Shown: positions 12,249 through 24,984, numbered from the stretch's first letter. The stretch is DNA of 64,000 nt from Terfezia claveryi (GCA_015179025.1 WHUX01000001.1:434001-498000), one strand, 5' to 3'. The notes: a model not told the origin generated them from the sequence alone. Numbers and translations are program-made.

Positions 12249-14646
12249 TGACTGTAAGAGGCTGATAGGGTGAAATGCACGGAAGATGTGGTGTTTCTGG
12301 TGTATGGCGTTCAAATTTGGAATTTCATCGGACTATTTGGCCTTAGCTTTCTTCATGTCTGTTTGTATATATAAAGTCATGTATGGGCTATGTTCACTTG
12401 AGCTCTTCTCTTCTCTCTCTCCTTTTTCTTTTGGCGATTCAAACATTCTGCTCTTGACGGCTTCTCCCTCGGGTTTTTTGTACAACGAATACCTTGTACG
12501 ACAGCGCAACTAGAACTAGTTTTGTTTGGTCTATTGAATTTCCTTAATGGGAGGGTACTGCCTCATTTGTACTAGAAGCTGGTTGATTAGTCTTGGCAAT
12601 CTACTCCACCACATCCAAATACATCACATCTATATATTTGGGTTTTTTTTTAAATAATTACTAAGTACACTGTGAGTCTAAATGACTGGGAAATCTATTG
12701 GTTATAGATATGCAATCTACTATCATAGCTGACGTATACTCAAATCATATTGTGATGCCAAGGGTAAATTATAACGTCCCCAATCCCCTCAAATTACTTC
12801 CTGTTGAGAGGAGCCAAGCTTGAGGACAAGAGGAGTAATTGAATACGGACTGAAGTAATTACCATCTAATCTGTAATCAATTGATCACCTCACGACCAGA
12901 TAGGTCAAGGGCTGTTACCCTGAACTCAAAGATTTCAGGCACCAGGGAAACTAAGTAGGTACCATGATTAATTATTTGTGCAACATTGCCGACAGGATCT
13001 TCAGCACATGTATGTAAGTACTAGTCCACATCATCTCCTTCCAGTTTGACCATACCACACCGACAGAATACCCCTCCATGAGCCGTACTATCAGTTGAAA
13101 TACACGGCTGGCATGAGGAATTGACGACAAACGCGGATAGGATAGGAAAAGAAACACTAGAGATTTTGAATTGACACTGGCAGTGCACCCAGCGGCCCCC
13201 ACCTAGCTACAAACAAAGCAAATCACGGCTTCCCGCATGCTTATGCCTCTCGGAAGAAGACGGATTACCAGAGATGCTGGAATTCGAAGACTTATTTTCG
13301 CTAGATACAGTACATACCAATTATCTTTTCTTCCTTTTTAAGAAAAAACATTATAACAAATTCAGCGAGCAGGTTATGATACAACTTGCGAAGCGTCGTC
13401 ATGGTCTACGTCTACGTATCGATTTAATGATAGGCGAGGCAAAATTGTGGCTGGTAGGGCTGATGAATCCCCTCATTACTAAAGCGAAGCTCCCAATACT
13501 AGGGACGAAAACCACTTCTGGGAACTGAAGGTGCCTGGGAAAGCTGATTGGGGTATCACGTATAGCACACGCGGAGACATAACTAGTGGGAATAGTGTGA
13601 ATGCATTGATCGCAGTCGGAGCCCAATTTAAACTTCTTATACATCTTGACCATAATGCACCAGTCTCGCAAACAAAAACAGGAAGACTAATACGGTCGTC
13701 AGTTTCACAGCAACACCACTACACTTTTGGGGGTTTTCGTTGAAATTCGTCAACGCCCCGATTATTTATTGCTTCTAGGACCATGTTGACATTATCTAGA
13801 ATACATACAGTACTTTACCTAATATTTCCCTTTCTTCTCTACTCAAAAACTGTCCAGAACTACTACAACTTAGATACATGCCATTATCATTCAAATTTGT
13901 ACATGACAACCACGTCATCCATACTCGTAGATATCTGTACAATGCAAGTCTGTCAGAGAAATAAGTTATTCTTGGAAGAATTCCCAAGGATAGAGCTTCC
14001 TCTTTGCTACCTTTGATCCTCCATGTATTCTTTTTCAAAATTGAGCAGTTTTGTTATAAAAACTATTGACCGCCGGACACTAGACTGATTGCAATATTCT
14101 ACTCGGGTGGATGGCAATATGCTTTTATGGCTATTTCATTCGAAAGGGGCGGTCATCTGTCCCGTTTTGGGCTGGACAAATATTTCTCTTGAATTGTATC
14201 CCTTTTGTATATCCTCCTCAATTACAAACCCAAGCAAAAAATGATGGCGCGGAGATTTACAAATACAATGATAAAGTATTATGGTAGCGAGGATGGGGAT
14301 AATGGTTTAATCTGTTAAGAGCGACGGGTGAACGGGAGGCGGCAATGGCACGCATAGTAGTAGACGACAATGTGTTGTGAAGTCGATGCAAGACCTCCCC
14401 CTTTTCATTTTCTATGAGATGGTTTCGTTATACAGGACTGGATGGGCCATTTTCTTTCCTCTTGTTTATTATATGATGTTCTGATTCTTTTTTTTCCCCA
14501 ACAAGAATCAAAGACTAATTGTGTAGAATAGGTAGTTCATCTTCGTAATCTTCAAGCAATCTGTCTCTCAGGCTTACTCCTTGGTCTTTCTTCAATTGCA
14601 GCCCAGGAGCCCTCCCACTGATTATTTCCGTACATCATGACAAGTC
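12249..14646. other. Gene-free AT-rich spacer
   Basis: No gene seen over 2.4 kb. ORFs of 60-90 codons (for example 13274-13528 and 13399-13671) have biased, non-protein-like composition and no splice partners. One copy of the dispersed motif GTTACCCTGAAC lies at 12914-12925. Confidence 0.5.
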
Positions 14647-15575
14647 TCACAACTTTGCTCTTTCCCCAACTCCCTGGATTATTTCTTTACAGCCTTCCGG
14701 GGACCAATCTCTCTTCATTTGTGCCAGCAGCAATGCCACTACCGGCCCACCCACCATCCTAACCATAACGTCTCCAGGCACTCCTACCATTCCCCAACTC
14801 TGCAGTGCCCAAAAAAGGCTGCTTTTGGGCACCTTTGCACCGTACACTGTGCTCTGAACCAATGCTGCCCATGACCCCTTCCTTGGCCCTTTTTGGTCAA
14901 ATCCAACTAGCCCCAAGATCATGCCGGGAAAAATTGCCGTGACCACCCCAGCAGCTACCAAACCACACAGCACTGGGTGCTTTCTGCAAATGGCGTCAAC
15001 TTGCTCTACTGCCTTCTGTACAGTGTTGACTGCGTCTCTTGCTGCAGGGCTTTGCTTGATCAATGCAGCATAGGCCTCGGTAGACTTTTTCGAAAGCTCA
15101 TTGTACTTTTCCCTCGCGTCTAGGGCAGTGGGATGGGCCTTAACATTTTCCAATGCTTCAGATGTTTGCTTATTGAGAGTCTGGAATTGGATAGCCAGAA
15201 CCTTCATGCTGGGGTCGTTTATGCAGTTACAGAAAGACTTGTGAGCTTCAAGCTCGAGAGAATTTAGTGCAGTGGTTGTTTGTGAAATCACAGCTTTGGT
15301 AGTCGGGAATTCAAGGAACGCGGATGTAACATCAGTACCCTTAGCGAGGAGTTCCTCTTGGAGTTTATAGAAGCTCTCAGTACTGGCATCGGCTTGTTTC
15401 TTGAGGCCGGCAAGTGTCTCTGGCGAAGGCCAAATGTCGCTGATAGCTTTTTGTGCCCATTTCCCTGAGCAGATGAATATGTTAATATACAATCACTGAA
15501 GCCTGAGGCTAAAAGTAGGGAATACGTACCCCAACCTGAATTAGACTCGTTACCTCCGGTTGGTTCTTTGGGCAT
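14647..15575 (-). CDS. Hypothetical protein, intact member of a local gene/pseudogene pair
   Basis: Function not recognised. Exons 15575-15530 and 15464-14647 (65-bp intron GTACGT...TCAG) encode 287 residues. The first in-frame ATG is 15575. Residues ~15-190 look like a long amphipathic helical region (repeated Ala, Lys, Glu, Leu, with NTVQKAVEQVDAICRKH at the end). One strongly hydrophobic segment follows (LCGLVAAGVVTAIFPGMILG), then a Gly/Val-rich C-terminal region with a second moderately hydrophobic stretch around VVALLLAQM. The plan, soluble helical bundle plus membrane hairpin, suggests a membrane- or lipid-associated protein, but no named family fits. A decayed copy with the same exon-intron plan lies at 18218-19140 on the other strand, which confirms this gene model. 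Confidence 0.7.
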
Positions 15576-18217
15576 GCTTAACAATACTGTCTTAATTTTC
15601 ACCTAGAAAGGTAGAGCAAATGAATAAATCGGTCAGGGCACGAGAGCAAGGCAAACTGCTCTTTCAATATTGGAGGCAGGTAAACGTACGACACCTCCTC
15701 AAGGGTACTTAGTCCAAGCCTGGTTTTAGTCTCGGCCAGGGGCTCGGTCAGGGGCGTCTCCATTCGGCCATATGCAGGGAAGACCAGCGGGAGGCCTAGA
15801 CTTCAGGGTAACAAACACTGCATAGTGCAGGCTGGGAACTCTGGTTAGGCTAGTGAAGTTGTTTGATCCCAGATTGTTGATAGGGCAAGGGCGTACATTC
15901 GGGTTGGCGCGAATGATCAATCGGCCCATATTATTGGTTCATACTGTACATACCTTCTGGAAGGACGAGTACTGAGTTTTTTTCTTTTAAGAAGGACCTA
16001 TATTGGCTTGTACAGTAGTATATCGAGAGGCTAACCAGACTACCTGTTGGTCCTTGATTTTGATCGCGGGTCGCTGGTACGGTACCAGCATTTCGTATAC
16101 CCATTGCACAATAAATCTATAATTAATGATAAAACTCTATTTTAAGTGGCTTGCATTTCAGGGTAAGGTCGTTCCATCTGGCAGTGCTAAAAACACACTG
16201 GGGAAAAAAAAGAAGACTCTGACAGCTATCTCTAGGGAGGGAGGGTGGCTACGTTGTTGCATTTTTTGCCAGCTGGAAAGTACATATGTTGATTGGTAAT
16301 GATGCCACTTAATCAAACAAAATGAAAATTACCAATGCTGTGAAAAGTTCGAGCACTATCTAAGTGTCATTCTGAATCACCAGGCTCTATCAGCTCCCGC
16401 GCATCTAAAGTAAAGCCAAATGGTGAGTAGCAAGATATAGGAAAAGTAATTATTGCTCTAATTTGTACCAGCTAGCTTAAATGGCTATAGCTGGGTTAAC
16501 TTGACTTAGAAACACCTGCACTCAGAAAATGTGGGACTTGTCAATGTTGTAAGCGCATAGTCAGTGGGAGGACTTCTAGGCTGCAATTGAGGAAGGACCG
16601 AGGCAAGAAAGGGGCCACGAGAGCACGGAGGGATCTAGCTCAATGGTGTGTGGGACTTGGTTCTAACAGTTTACCTTTTTCTTTTTTTCCTGTCCCCTCT
16701 CTCCCATCGTCTTTTTTTCTTCTTTTCCATTTTTCGACCTTCTTTTCTTTTTTCTTTTGGTTTTCCGACTTTCAATGAAATGCAGCCAGCTTAGTCATTA
16801 ACGTTGTTGGATTCGCTACAAACCAACTTGGGGTTGATTAATAATAGGCAGCATAGTGCGTAGAGTTCTATACCGGCTCTAGGTCTAAAAATTTAACAAG
16901 GCTCTAAATTCTGCTGGTATCTTGGGAGTGGATAAGATCTATTAAGGCTATAAATTCAGATACTCTTCAACTAGTATTTTGTCGGACAGAAGTGATAGGA
17001 GTTTGGCGGGGTTTGAGTACAAGGCGCTGTCATACGGATTTGTATGGGAAGGGAACTTTCTAACCACTCTTCAAACTTCGGGGTCTTTTCACCTTCTGCA
17101 CTTTTCAATTACCAATGGCAGGATGTTCAATTCCATAATAAACTCTCAATTTTACAGCTTCTGGTGAACTTATTCATGGTTTTGAGGAAATTTATATTTT
17201 CCCAAAGTTGGCATTTTGCTGTAAAGATGTCAAAAGGCGAAGGCTTATGGCCGCTGACTATACCAAACAGGGGCGCTACCCTCAGGGAGCTACTTGCATA
17301 AAATGATTTTGATAGCGCCAAAGCTTCACCTCCACTGGTTAATTTATAGCATTCACTTTGGGGATCAAGTATCAACCGGAATAGAAAGCCCAATCCTCGC
17401 AGCGATACTACTCTATTTACAATCCTTGTCTTAGGTACCAGCTTCCTTTCTATAACTGTCCCTGGGAGTTCTGCCCCTTATTTGCCGCTTGAGTCGGTGA
17501 TGAATTGGTTGATCTGCTGCCACTACCTCCGTCTGTTCTTCTTCAAGCCATTCTCCGAATGATTTCACTATGTTCACGCTGACTTTACCATGTCAAAAGG
17601 GGTAGATAGTGTACTAGCGGACAAGATGTCAACGCTGCCGGTAGAGGCAATGAGTAAGCCGAAGGAAACAGGAGAATGAGAAGATATCGCAGCAGTTGAT
17701 GTATGTGCCGAGGCAAAAGGAGTGGAGTGGTTGGATGAGTGTAACTTTAATATAGTCAAAGACAAGCTCTTACGGGAAGTTTGGGTGGTAAAAGGGTAGG
17801 GAAACGAAAAGAGTGAAGCTGGAGGCAAACGAAATATGTCTTGAGAGAAGAAGGAGGGAGAGTAAGGCTACCAGACTACGGGGGAGCTGTCCAAATGCTT
17901 TCGACAGGAGCAAGTGGAGCGCATCCTTGAACCATACCTGGCTCCGCCTGGCTCAAAAAGACTTGGCCTGGGAAGGATTTATAATTGCCGTACTGTGGAA
18001 TTTCTCAATATTATTAACCATCGTACTTGACCCGCACTGAGGGCGATAGCGTTACCCTAAAATCAAGCCGGCATCAGTTGGTTGGAACGCCTATTGTCTT
18101 ATTCCAACCTCACGTATTTCTATACATTTCCCAACGCCAACTGTGGTCAACATTTCTCACGTCTTGATTTACTTACCTCAATGGGGTGGTTTGCTCTACA
18201 ATACAAGCTTACTGGGC
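15576..18217. other. Spacer between the inverted gene copies
   Basis: No gene seen. Contains two TTCAGGGTAA motifs (15802-15812, 16157-16166), AACCAGACTAC at 16033-16043, a related CTACCAGACTAC at 17868-17879, and a polypyrimidine tract at about 16672-16762. An 84-codon minus-strand ORF at 17574-17828 is Ser/Thr-rich and not convincing. Confidence 0.5.
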
Positions 18218-19140
18218 ACGCTCAAAGATCTAGAACTAACGGGTCGTAACGGTTTAGATTCAAGTGGGGGTGCGTATTTCCTACCTTTACCTATGTGTAT
18301 ATTCAGAGGTCTCAAAGTTAGTATACTGTAGCATCCAACAATCTGGCTAACATATTCATCTTCTCAGAGAAATGGACAAAAAAAGCTACCAGCGACATTT
18401 GGCCTTCGCCAGAGATCCTTGCAGACCTCAAGGATGCCACTACTTAGAACTTCTATAAACCCCAAGAGGGACTCCTCGCTAATGGTACTGGAGTACTGAT
18501 GTAACATCCCAGTTTCTTGAATTCCCTGTTACCAAGGCTGTGATTTCACAAGCAACCACTGCACTAGATTCCCTCGAGCTCGAAGCTCACAAGTCTTTCT
18601 GTAGCTGTATCAACGGCCCCAGAATGAGAGATCTGGCTACCTAATTCCAGAATATCAGCAAGAACATCTGAAGCATTGGAAATTGTTAAGGCCCATCCCA
18701 CTGCCCTAGACGCTAAGGAAAAGTACAACGAGGTTTCAGAAAGACTACCGAGGCCTATGCTGCATTGATGGAGCAAAACTTTGCAGCTAGAGACTGTACA
18801 GAAGGCAGTGGAGCAAGTTGAGACCCTGTGCCGAGAGCACTCAGTACTGTGTAGTTAGGTAACTTCTGGGTTGGTTGGGGTAATTTTCCCCAGCACAATC
18901 TTGGGCCAATTTTACCTGATGCAATCTTGAGGTCAATTGGGTTTGACAAAAAGGGCCAAGGAAGGGCATCGTGTACAGCATAGGTTCAGAGTGGTGCAGA
19001 GGTACCCAGAAAGTCTATTTTCTGTGCTTCAGAGGTGGGGAATAATAGGGGTACCCGGAGTGGTTGAGGCAACGATAGTGGGTTCGGCTAGCACAACTGA
19101 AGAGACGAAGGACTGAGGGGTAACCAAAGGTTACGGAGAT
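18218..19140 (+). pseudogene. Decayed inverted copy of the 14647-15575 gene
   Basis: Nucleotide similarity to the intact gene runs through exon 1, the intron and exon 2. The start-codon position reads ACG (18218-18220). The intron copy has donor GTGCGT at 18270 and acceptor TCTCAG ending at 18367. Exon 2 retains recognisable stretches such as ATTTGGCCTTCGCCAGAGA and GAAGCTCACAAGTCTTTCTG (LEAHKSFC in the parent). Several stop codons and small indels break every frame (for example TAG after GATGCCACTACT, TAA after GATCTGGCTACC, and a TAG in place of the hydrophobic segment). Because the intron is kept, it arose by DNA duplication, not by retroposition. The 3' boundary is approximate. Confidence 0.85.
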
Positions 19141-19433
19141 GAGCTAAACCTTATGCTGTGGCTATGACTACCGATGTAGTTGATAACACACCGCAGCTGG
19201 TGATTATATGATTTCAAGGTAGGCGGCCTTGTGCACCAATACGTAGTTAGAGGGCCATATTATATAAAACTGAAAACGATTAAAGTTGCACATTTCTGGC
19301 ATCTCCTTTACCCTGAGACGCAAACACGTGTGATTACATAACGGATAATTCCACGTCAACGCGCTCCGGACCTCGAGAATGTTATCCCTTCTCCGTCCTG
19401 CAGCCGACCGAATCCCCACGCTCTTTAGCCAAA

Positions 19434-22309
19434 ATGCCGTTCAACACCCTCTCCGTAGCGTGTGCTACCACCCCGACCGTCATTTCTACCTTCTTCTCCC
19501 ACGTGAGCTTCTTCCAACTCTGTCTCACGATCATAATACACGTCCGTGTATGCTAACAGCTGTGATTTAGTTCCTTAACCCAACTCCCCTTGTAGATACT
19601 CCGTTTAGTCACCTACCTTACCACGAAGGCGTCGCTCTTATCCGTCGTTTCCTTGTCTATTCATCCTACCACACTGTCGAACAGCTGCAAGCGTTTACTG
19701 CACAGTACGTGCCGCATCCAACATGGGTGCATACGGAAGATGAAAAGATACCAGAGACGTGCATCAACGATGCAGCATCACATCTCATTGAAACATTAGG
19801 ACCTGAAACACTGAAGAAAGTCGGTGGACAGAAATGGTGGCAGTGGAGAACTCGGCCGCTACAAGGGGAGTGGATTGAGATGAGGAGTGACTATCGTCAT
19901 CGCAGGAAGAACTCGGAGGAAAAGCTGAAGACGATGCTGTATATCCATGGTGGGGCGTACTATTTTGGGAGTGTGGATGAGCACAGGTATCAGATGCAGA
20001 GACATGCGAGGAAGCTGCATGCGAGAGTTTTTGCGCGTAGGTTTGATTTTTGTTTCTTTAGTACTGACATAGATAATTATTTTCATTCTGGATATATTCT
20101 TCAAAATATATATACAGATCCATTATCTCTTCTTATTCTTCTTCTTCTCCCTCCCTCCCTCTCTCTCTCCCCCTCCGGGTGTCTCTCCGTGTGTATCCCA
20201 TGGAATGTGCGGAATATATATTTACATCATATATATTCCAATGGCTGCTCCTCTCCTCTATGCTGTGAACTAATTTGACCGTGAGCAACAGCCCGCTACA
20301 GACTTGCCCCGCAGTTCCCATTTCCATGTGGTAATAACCCTCCCATCCTCACTGTCGAAGGATACTCAACGAACTGAACACACCCCACCATTCTAGCCAT
20401 CCATGACGCCCTCGCCTGCTACCTACACCTCCTCCAACTCCATGACCAAGACGCATCTAGAATCATTTTCGCAGGAGACTCCGCCGGCGGGGGTCTCGTG
20501 CTCTCTCTTTTGACCATTCTCAGAGATCAGAGTCTGCCGCTGCCTGCAGGGGCTGTCTTGATCAGTCCCTGGGTCGATTTATGTCACTCATTCCCAAGTG
20601 TCACCGGAGGTACGGATTATTCACTCTCGCAACATCTACATATACTTACCCAACAGTATCCAGATAATTCCAAAGACTATCTGCCCTCACATGGCTTTCT
20701 CCACCGGCCTTCTGCCGCCTGGCCACCCCCAACAAGGGAGGAACTCGCCGCTTTAACCATAAGCGCTTCTAAGGTCGGTTCGTCAACTGCCAACACCAGG
20801 GGGCCGACAACAGCAGCACCCCCAACTGGCGGTCTACTTCCAACTGGGTCCAAGAACGTAGAAACAACGATAAACACCAGCGACCTTACCGTGACCGTCG
20901 GTGACACTACTATCCCACTTCACGACCAACTTCAAATGTACACCACTAACGATCTCCTTGCTCATCCCCTCGTTTCCCCTGTAAACACACCTTCTTTAGG
21001 CGGTCTATGCCCGCTTCTGGTGCTTGTTGGCGGGGGTGAAGTGCTTATGGATGAGCAGATATATATTGCGCACAAGGCGGCAAATCCGCCCAAGTTTCCT
21101 GTGAACCCGGTGCATTCGGAGGGTAAGAGTAAGGAAGAGAGGGAGAGGGATGAGGAGGTGATTAGGAAGTGGAGCGGCAAGCCGACAAAGGTTATGTTAC
21201 AGGTGTTTGATGATTGCTGTGAGTAGCATACACGAAGTCGTAAATGATTGAATTAGTAAAGCTAATGAATTGTATTAGGTCACGTGACACCAAGTAGGTA
21301 CCCCAATTACCCTGAACCCGCCTTCACTGTTTAGAATCTTAGCAACTAACCTCTTCATAACAGCACTAAGTTTCACCCGCCCCGCAAAACTAATGTACCG
21401 CTCCATCGCACACTTCTCCCTCTGGGCGCTCTCCTCTGCCAACAAAGACAAAGACCCCACCACCTCCATCGCCGCCTCCGCCGAAGACAGCTCCCTCAGT
21501 TCCACGTCCATACACCCACCCACCACTGCCTCCTCTGAGGAAGATATCGACTACACCACCACGCCCCGCGCTCACATGAACACTACCCCCGCCCTTCCCC
21601 CGTTCGACCCAACCACAAACATGATCCGCCAACGAATCTCCTACTTGGGAGACATCTACGACCTTCCCCCTATACCCCCTGCGCCAATAACTACCCCAAA
21701 AGAAGACGATGACCCCCATCCGACGATTACGGCGACTCCACCGCCGCACCGATATACAGCCCCACTACTGCGCCCGCCAACGTCGATCGGGATACTGACT
21801 GCTGAGCCAATCAGGAGGTGGCTGGAGGGAAAGGGGGAGTGGGATGAGAAGTATGCACGGGAGCTTAAGCAGGCAAAATCAAGAAGAGCCAAAATCCACA
21901 CACAACTCTTCCTTCAACAGCTTAACGAAGCTCGGCGAAATAGTAGTGGCAGTGGAGTCGTATCCGAGGAAGAGAGAGAAAACCCCCCCCAAGCGCACTC
22001 TACGGGCGCACTGTCCATGCCTTCGAGGAAGAAAAAGGCGAAAGACTAGAAGCGAAGAGGAGGAGCAAGGATGCTGCTGGTGCTGGAGCAGGCGTGGGAC
22101 TAGGTCTCTGGGGGTGGAGTAAGCTTGGCTGGGGCCACGATCAGCATACAGTGGTGAGGGAGAAGAAGGAGGGGATTAAGATGGAGAAGATGGAGAAGAA
22201 GGCGCATAAGATTGAGGAAAAGGAGGCGAAACGGAAGAATATTAGGAGGAAGACAAGTATGCAGCCGGTTTCGGCGGAGGAAAGTACGGAAATAGAGGTA
22301 GTGGAGTAA
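19434..22309 (+). CDS. Alpha/beta-hydrolase fold-3 (HSL-type) esterase with C-terminal extension; frameshifted near 21990
   Basis: Serine esterase/lipase of the hormone-sensitive-lipase family. Exons: 19434-19502, 19571-20036, 20292-20330, 20397-21218, a 15-nt micro-exon 21279-21293, and 21364 onward. Seen in order: LPYHEGVALIRRFL N-terminal helix, YIHGGAYYFGS (oxyanion-hole HGG), FAPRYRLAPQFPFPC, GDSAGGG (nucleophile Ser), LVLVGGGEVLMDEQ (Asp region), and DCCHVTP with the presumed catalytic His in the micro-exon. The same frame then continues with SFTRPAKLMYRSIAHFSLWAL and a Pro/Thr-rich linker. The frame of this last exon stops at 22049, but from about 21992 the next frame gives a clearly coding, gene-like tail (ALYGRTVHAFEEE, GLGLWGWSKLGWGHD, then a basic helix) to 22309. 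The switch falls at an 8-C run, 21983-21990. Either a one-base loss, an assembly error or a missed intron. Substrate unknown. Confidence 0.8.
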
Positions 22310-23343
22310 GTAAGGGCTTTCGCTTAATTGGGATGAAGGGTTATCTTAACTTTTTTTCTTATTTTGTGCAGTTTTGTCGCTGTTTTTTAAGAGGGTGGCT
22401 TTTTTGGGGCCTTTTTGGGGGGGCTTCTTTGGGGGGTTTCTTACTATTTCCTTGAGTTGAATTTTTGGATACCTTGCATGACTGCTAGTTATTTTTCCTT
22501 GATTGTTCAGAATGTTTTTGCTTCTGGCAGTTTCAGAGATACTAATATACGCATACCACATACCACATACCGCATCCTTCATTCTAGTCTCCTATGTTTC
22601 TTTCTATGTCTCTGTGTTTCATACAACATATATATATACACATAAAGCTAATTCATATATTATATACCCTTGAAAGAGAGAAAAATTCACTCAGTGGCGT
22701 CGGAGAGTATTGTGCTTCGATTATTTACTTCCAGGGATATACATTTTTGCAGCCCTCATAAGGCACCAAGGCTTGCTAGTTCAGGGTAATGCCACTTACT
22801 ACTCCGAACCCCTCGCATTCATTACACGGCTCACTCCTCAAACGAATATCAACCCTAGCAGGCACCATTACCCTGAACCCAGCACAACACAACACAATTC
22901 GACGTTTACGCAGACATCACCCAGCAGCATCATTAAAAAGACCATACATTCTAGCACCACACACAACCTATCCCTACCTGATATATATATAGAAAAGCAT
23001 CACCCCAAAGTACCAAGCACATCAACCTCCGGAAAAAACATATTTCGCTACAATCACAAACAAAAATCCCAAATAGGTACATCAGATTCCAAAGAAAAAG
23101 TCCCTGTCGAATAATTATGGAGTAAAAATCGAGGTGTAGAGAAGGAACATAATATTGATGACATGACCCGCAATGATTTTGTTGGTTGTATTGATGATTA
23201 TATCACGGGATTCCGGAGTGAGAGTAGTGATTACTCTAACTTTCACACCTCCTCAGATTACCTTCCTAAGGCGCCATCAAGTCAGAACCCCCCTTGCCAA
23301 ACCAACATTCACCAAACTCCCTTCCCCCAGCTTCAAGTGGGAC
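22310..23343. other. Spacer with short inverted-repeat element
   Basis: No gene seen between the esterase tail and LSB5 stop. Holds the 100-bp inverted-repeat element at 22779-22878, T- and G-rich runs (22340-22440), and A-rich low complexity around 23020-23100. Confidence 0.5.
22779..22878. repeat. 100-bp miniature element with 13-bp terminal inverted repeats
   Basis: Ends GTTCAGGGTAATG (22779-22791) and CATTACCCTGAAC (22866-22878) are perfect inverted copies. The inner ~74 bp is unique and non-coding. The end sequence is the same motif that recurs singly across the window. Confidence 0.75.
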
Positions 23344-24984
23344 TCACCAAGTCACCCCCTCTTTATCAAAATCCTCCACCTCATTAGCATCCCCAAACGG
23401 ATTATCTGGATCATCATCCTCCTCATCCGTCCTCCCCTCCTCTTCCCCTCTCTGCCCATGCCCCCCATGCTCCCCATGGTCCCCATGCCAAACCACTTGT
23501 CCCTTCCCCTTCCCCCCAAAATTCATCTCCCCCATCCCCTCCGTCACACTTCTATCAATCGGCCCATTCCACTCATCCTCGCTATCGCTATCCTCCTCTA
23601 TTGGCTTATCCAATCTCATAAACAAACTCAACGCCTCCACCAGCTCCTCATTCGCATGAATCAGACTCCCCAGAAATTGCTCTGACTCCACAAGCTGAAT
23701 ATACCTAAGCACCGTCCTCCTCAGCTCTTTACACGCCTCAAACTTGTTCATCACCTCGGCATTCTCACTAGGGCGCTCTTTCTCTCGGTTGATGAGTTTA
23801 AGTGAGTTTGTGAGGTTTGTGGTTGCGATAGAGACGGAGGCTAGCGATTGTATGAGTTGGGGTTTTTCTTTCTCGAGGTTAAATGGGGTGGATTTGGTGT
23901 AGCGAGAGGCGGGGGAGATTGATGCTGGGCCTGTAGCTTCAATGGTGGTGGTTACTCCGAATCCCCCTGCGCGGCGGGCATTACTATTCCCAATAATAGT
24001 CCTCGTGCTGCCACTGGGGGTACTATGGTGTCCCCTCGTCATGGGTGAAGCCGGGCTATCATTTTCATCCGGACTCGGATCTCTAGGTTTCGGCTGGGTT
24101 CTACGTCGTTGGGGGAGTTGTTGGTATAGAGAGGCGATTGATTGTAGGCCTTGGGTGTTTTTGTAATTGATGGCCCATTGGGCGAAGAGAATCTTGCATT
24201 TTGCGCGGACTTCGTGGTCGGACATGGAGTCTGTTGCGGCAATGCGGAGGCGCTCGAGGAGCGGCTCGTCGGCAAAGTTGCGTTGGAAGGGTTTGCCTGC
24301 GTTGGCGATGAGAGCGTCGAGAATCTACAACATATACCAAACAGAGCACCGTAAGCCTTCCCCTTCTTCTTTATCTTCTTACCTTCCACAAGGGCGACCA
24401 ACCGTCAACGCCCGCAGCTGCCTATGCACACTCCCATACTTCCTACACCACAGCGCATATAAGCTCTCCACTCCACCCCCACACCCCCAGAATCATATAT
24501 ATATCCTTACAATTTCTTCCTAATCGCCCTACTCGCCTCGCTCGGGCCCGAATCCTGCAACCTAATACTCTCGATCAAATCTGGGATTCCCGAAACCTCA
24601 TTCTCCTCATAACTTTCACTCGTCAATCTATCCACCTGGACCGTGACCGCCGTGTATGGTTTTTTCTTGAAATTCAATCTCTCAATCAGCGAATGCGCCT
24701 TCCACTCCCCCACTCCCACTTCCACTTCCACTTCCACTCCCTTCCACACCCACCCCTATTCCCCACAATCGGAAATACAGAAGCCGAGGAAAGGGGAGGT
24801 GAAGCTTATAGAGGGGCTCGTCCTGCTTGCGTTACTAGCGAAGCTACGACAGAAGCAAGGGCGGTGGTGGGGAACCAAAGGCATGAGGAAGATAGTAGCA
24901 GAGGCCTACAATCCTCAGGTATGAGGTAGCGAGAAATAGGCACCGGCAGAGGGACTGGGAGGTACATACTGAGCCGCCAAACAT
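23344..24984 (-). CDS. LSB5: LSB5-like VHS/GAT endocytic adaptor
   Basis: Adaptor linking ubiquitinated cargo and the actin/endocytosis machinery at plasma membrane and endosomes; yeast Lsb5 binds Las17 and Sla1. Exons: 24984-24970 (only MFGGS), 24665-24511, 24442-24403, 24324-23344; total 396 residues. The splices restore the conserved order KKPYTAVTVQVDRLTSE, SGIPDLIESIRLQDSGP, AIRKKLKYGSVHRQLRALT, ILDALIANAGKPFQRNFADE (VHS domain, residues ~6-150). A GAT helical bundle follows (ELRRTVLRYIQLVESEQFL, LIHANEELVEALSLF), then an acidic tail with an NPF motif (DPDNPFGD) for EH-domain partners. The start was chosen because no ATG exists in the exon carrying KKPYTAV; a 15-nt first exon with donor GTATGT supplies it in phase. 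The third intron uses donor GTTGGT, less usual. Confidence 0.88.
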
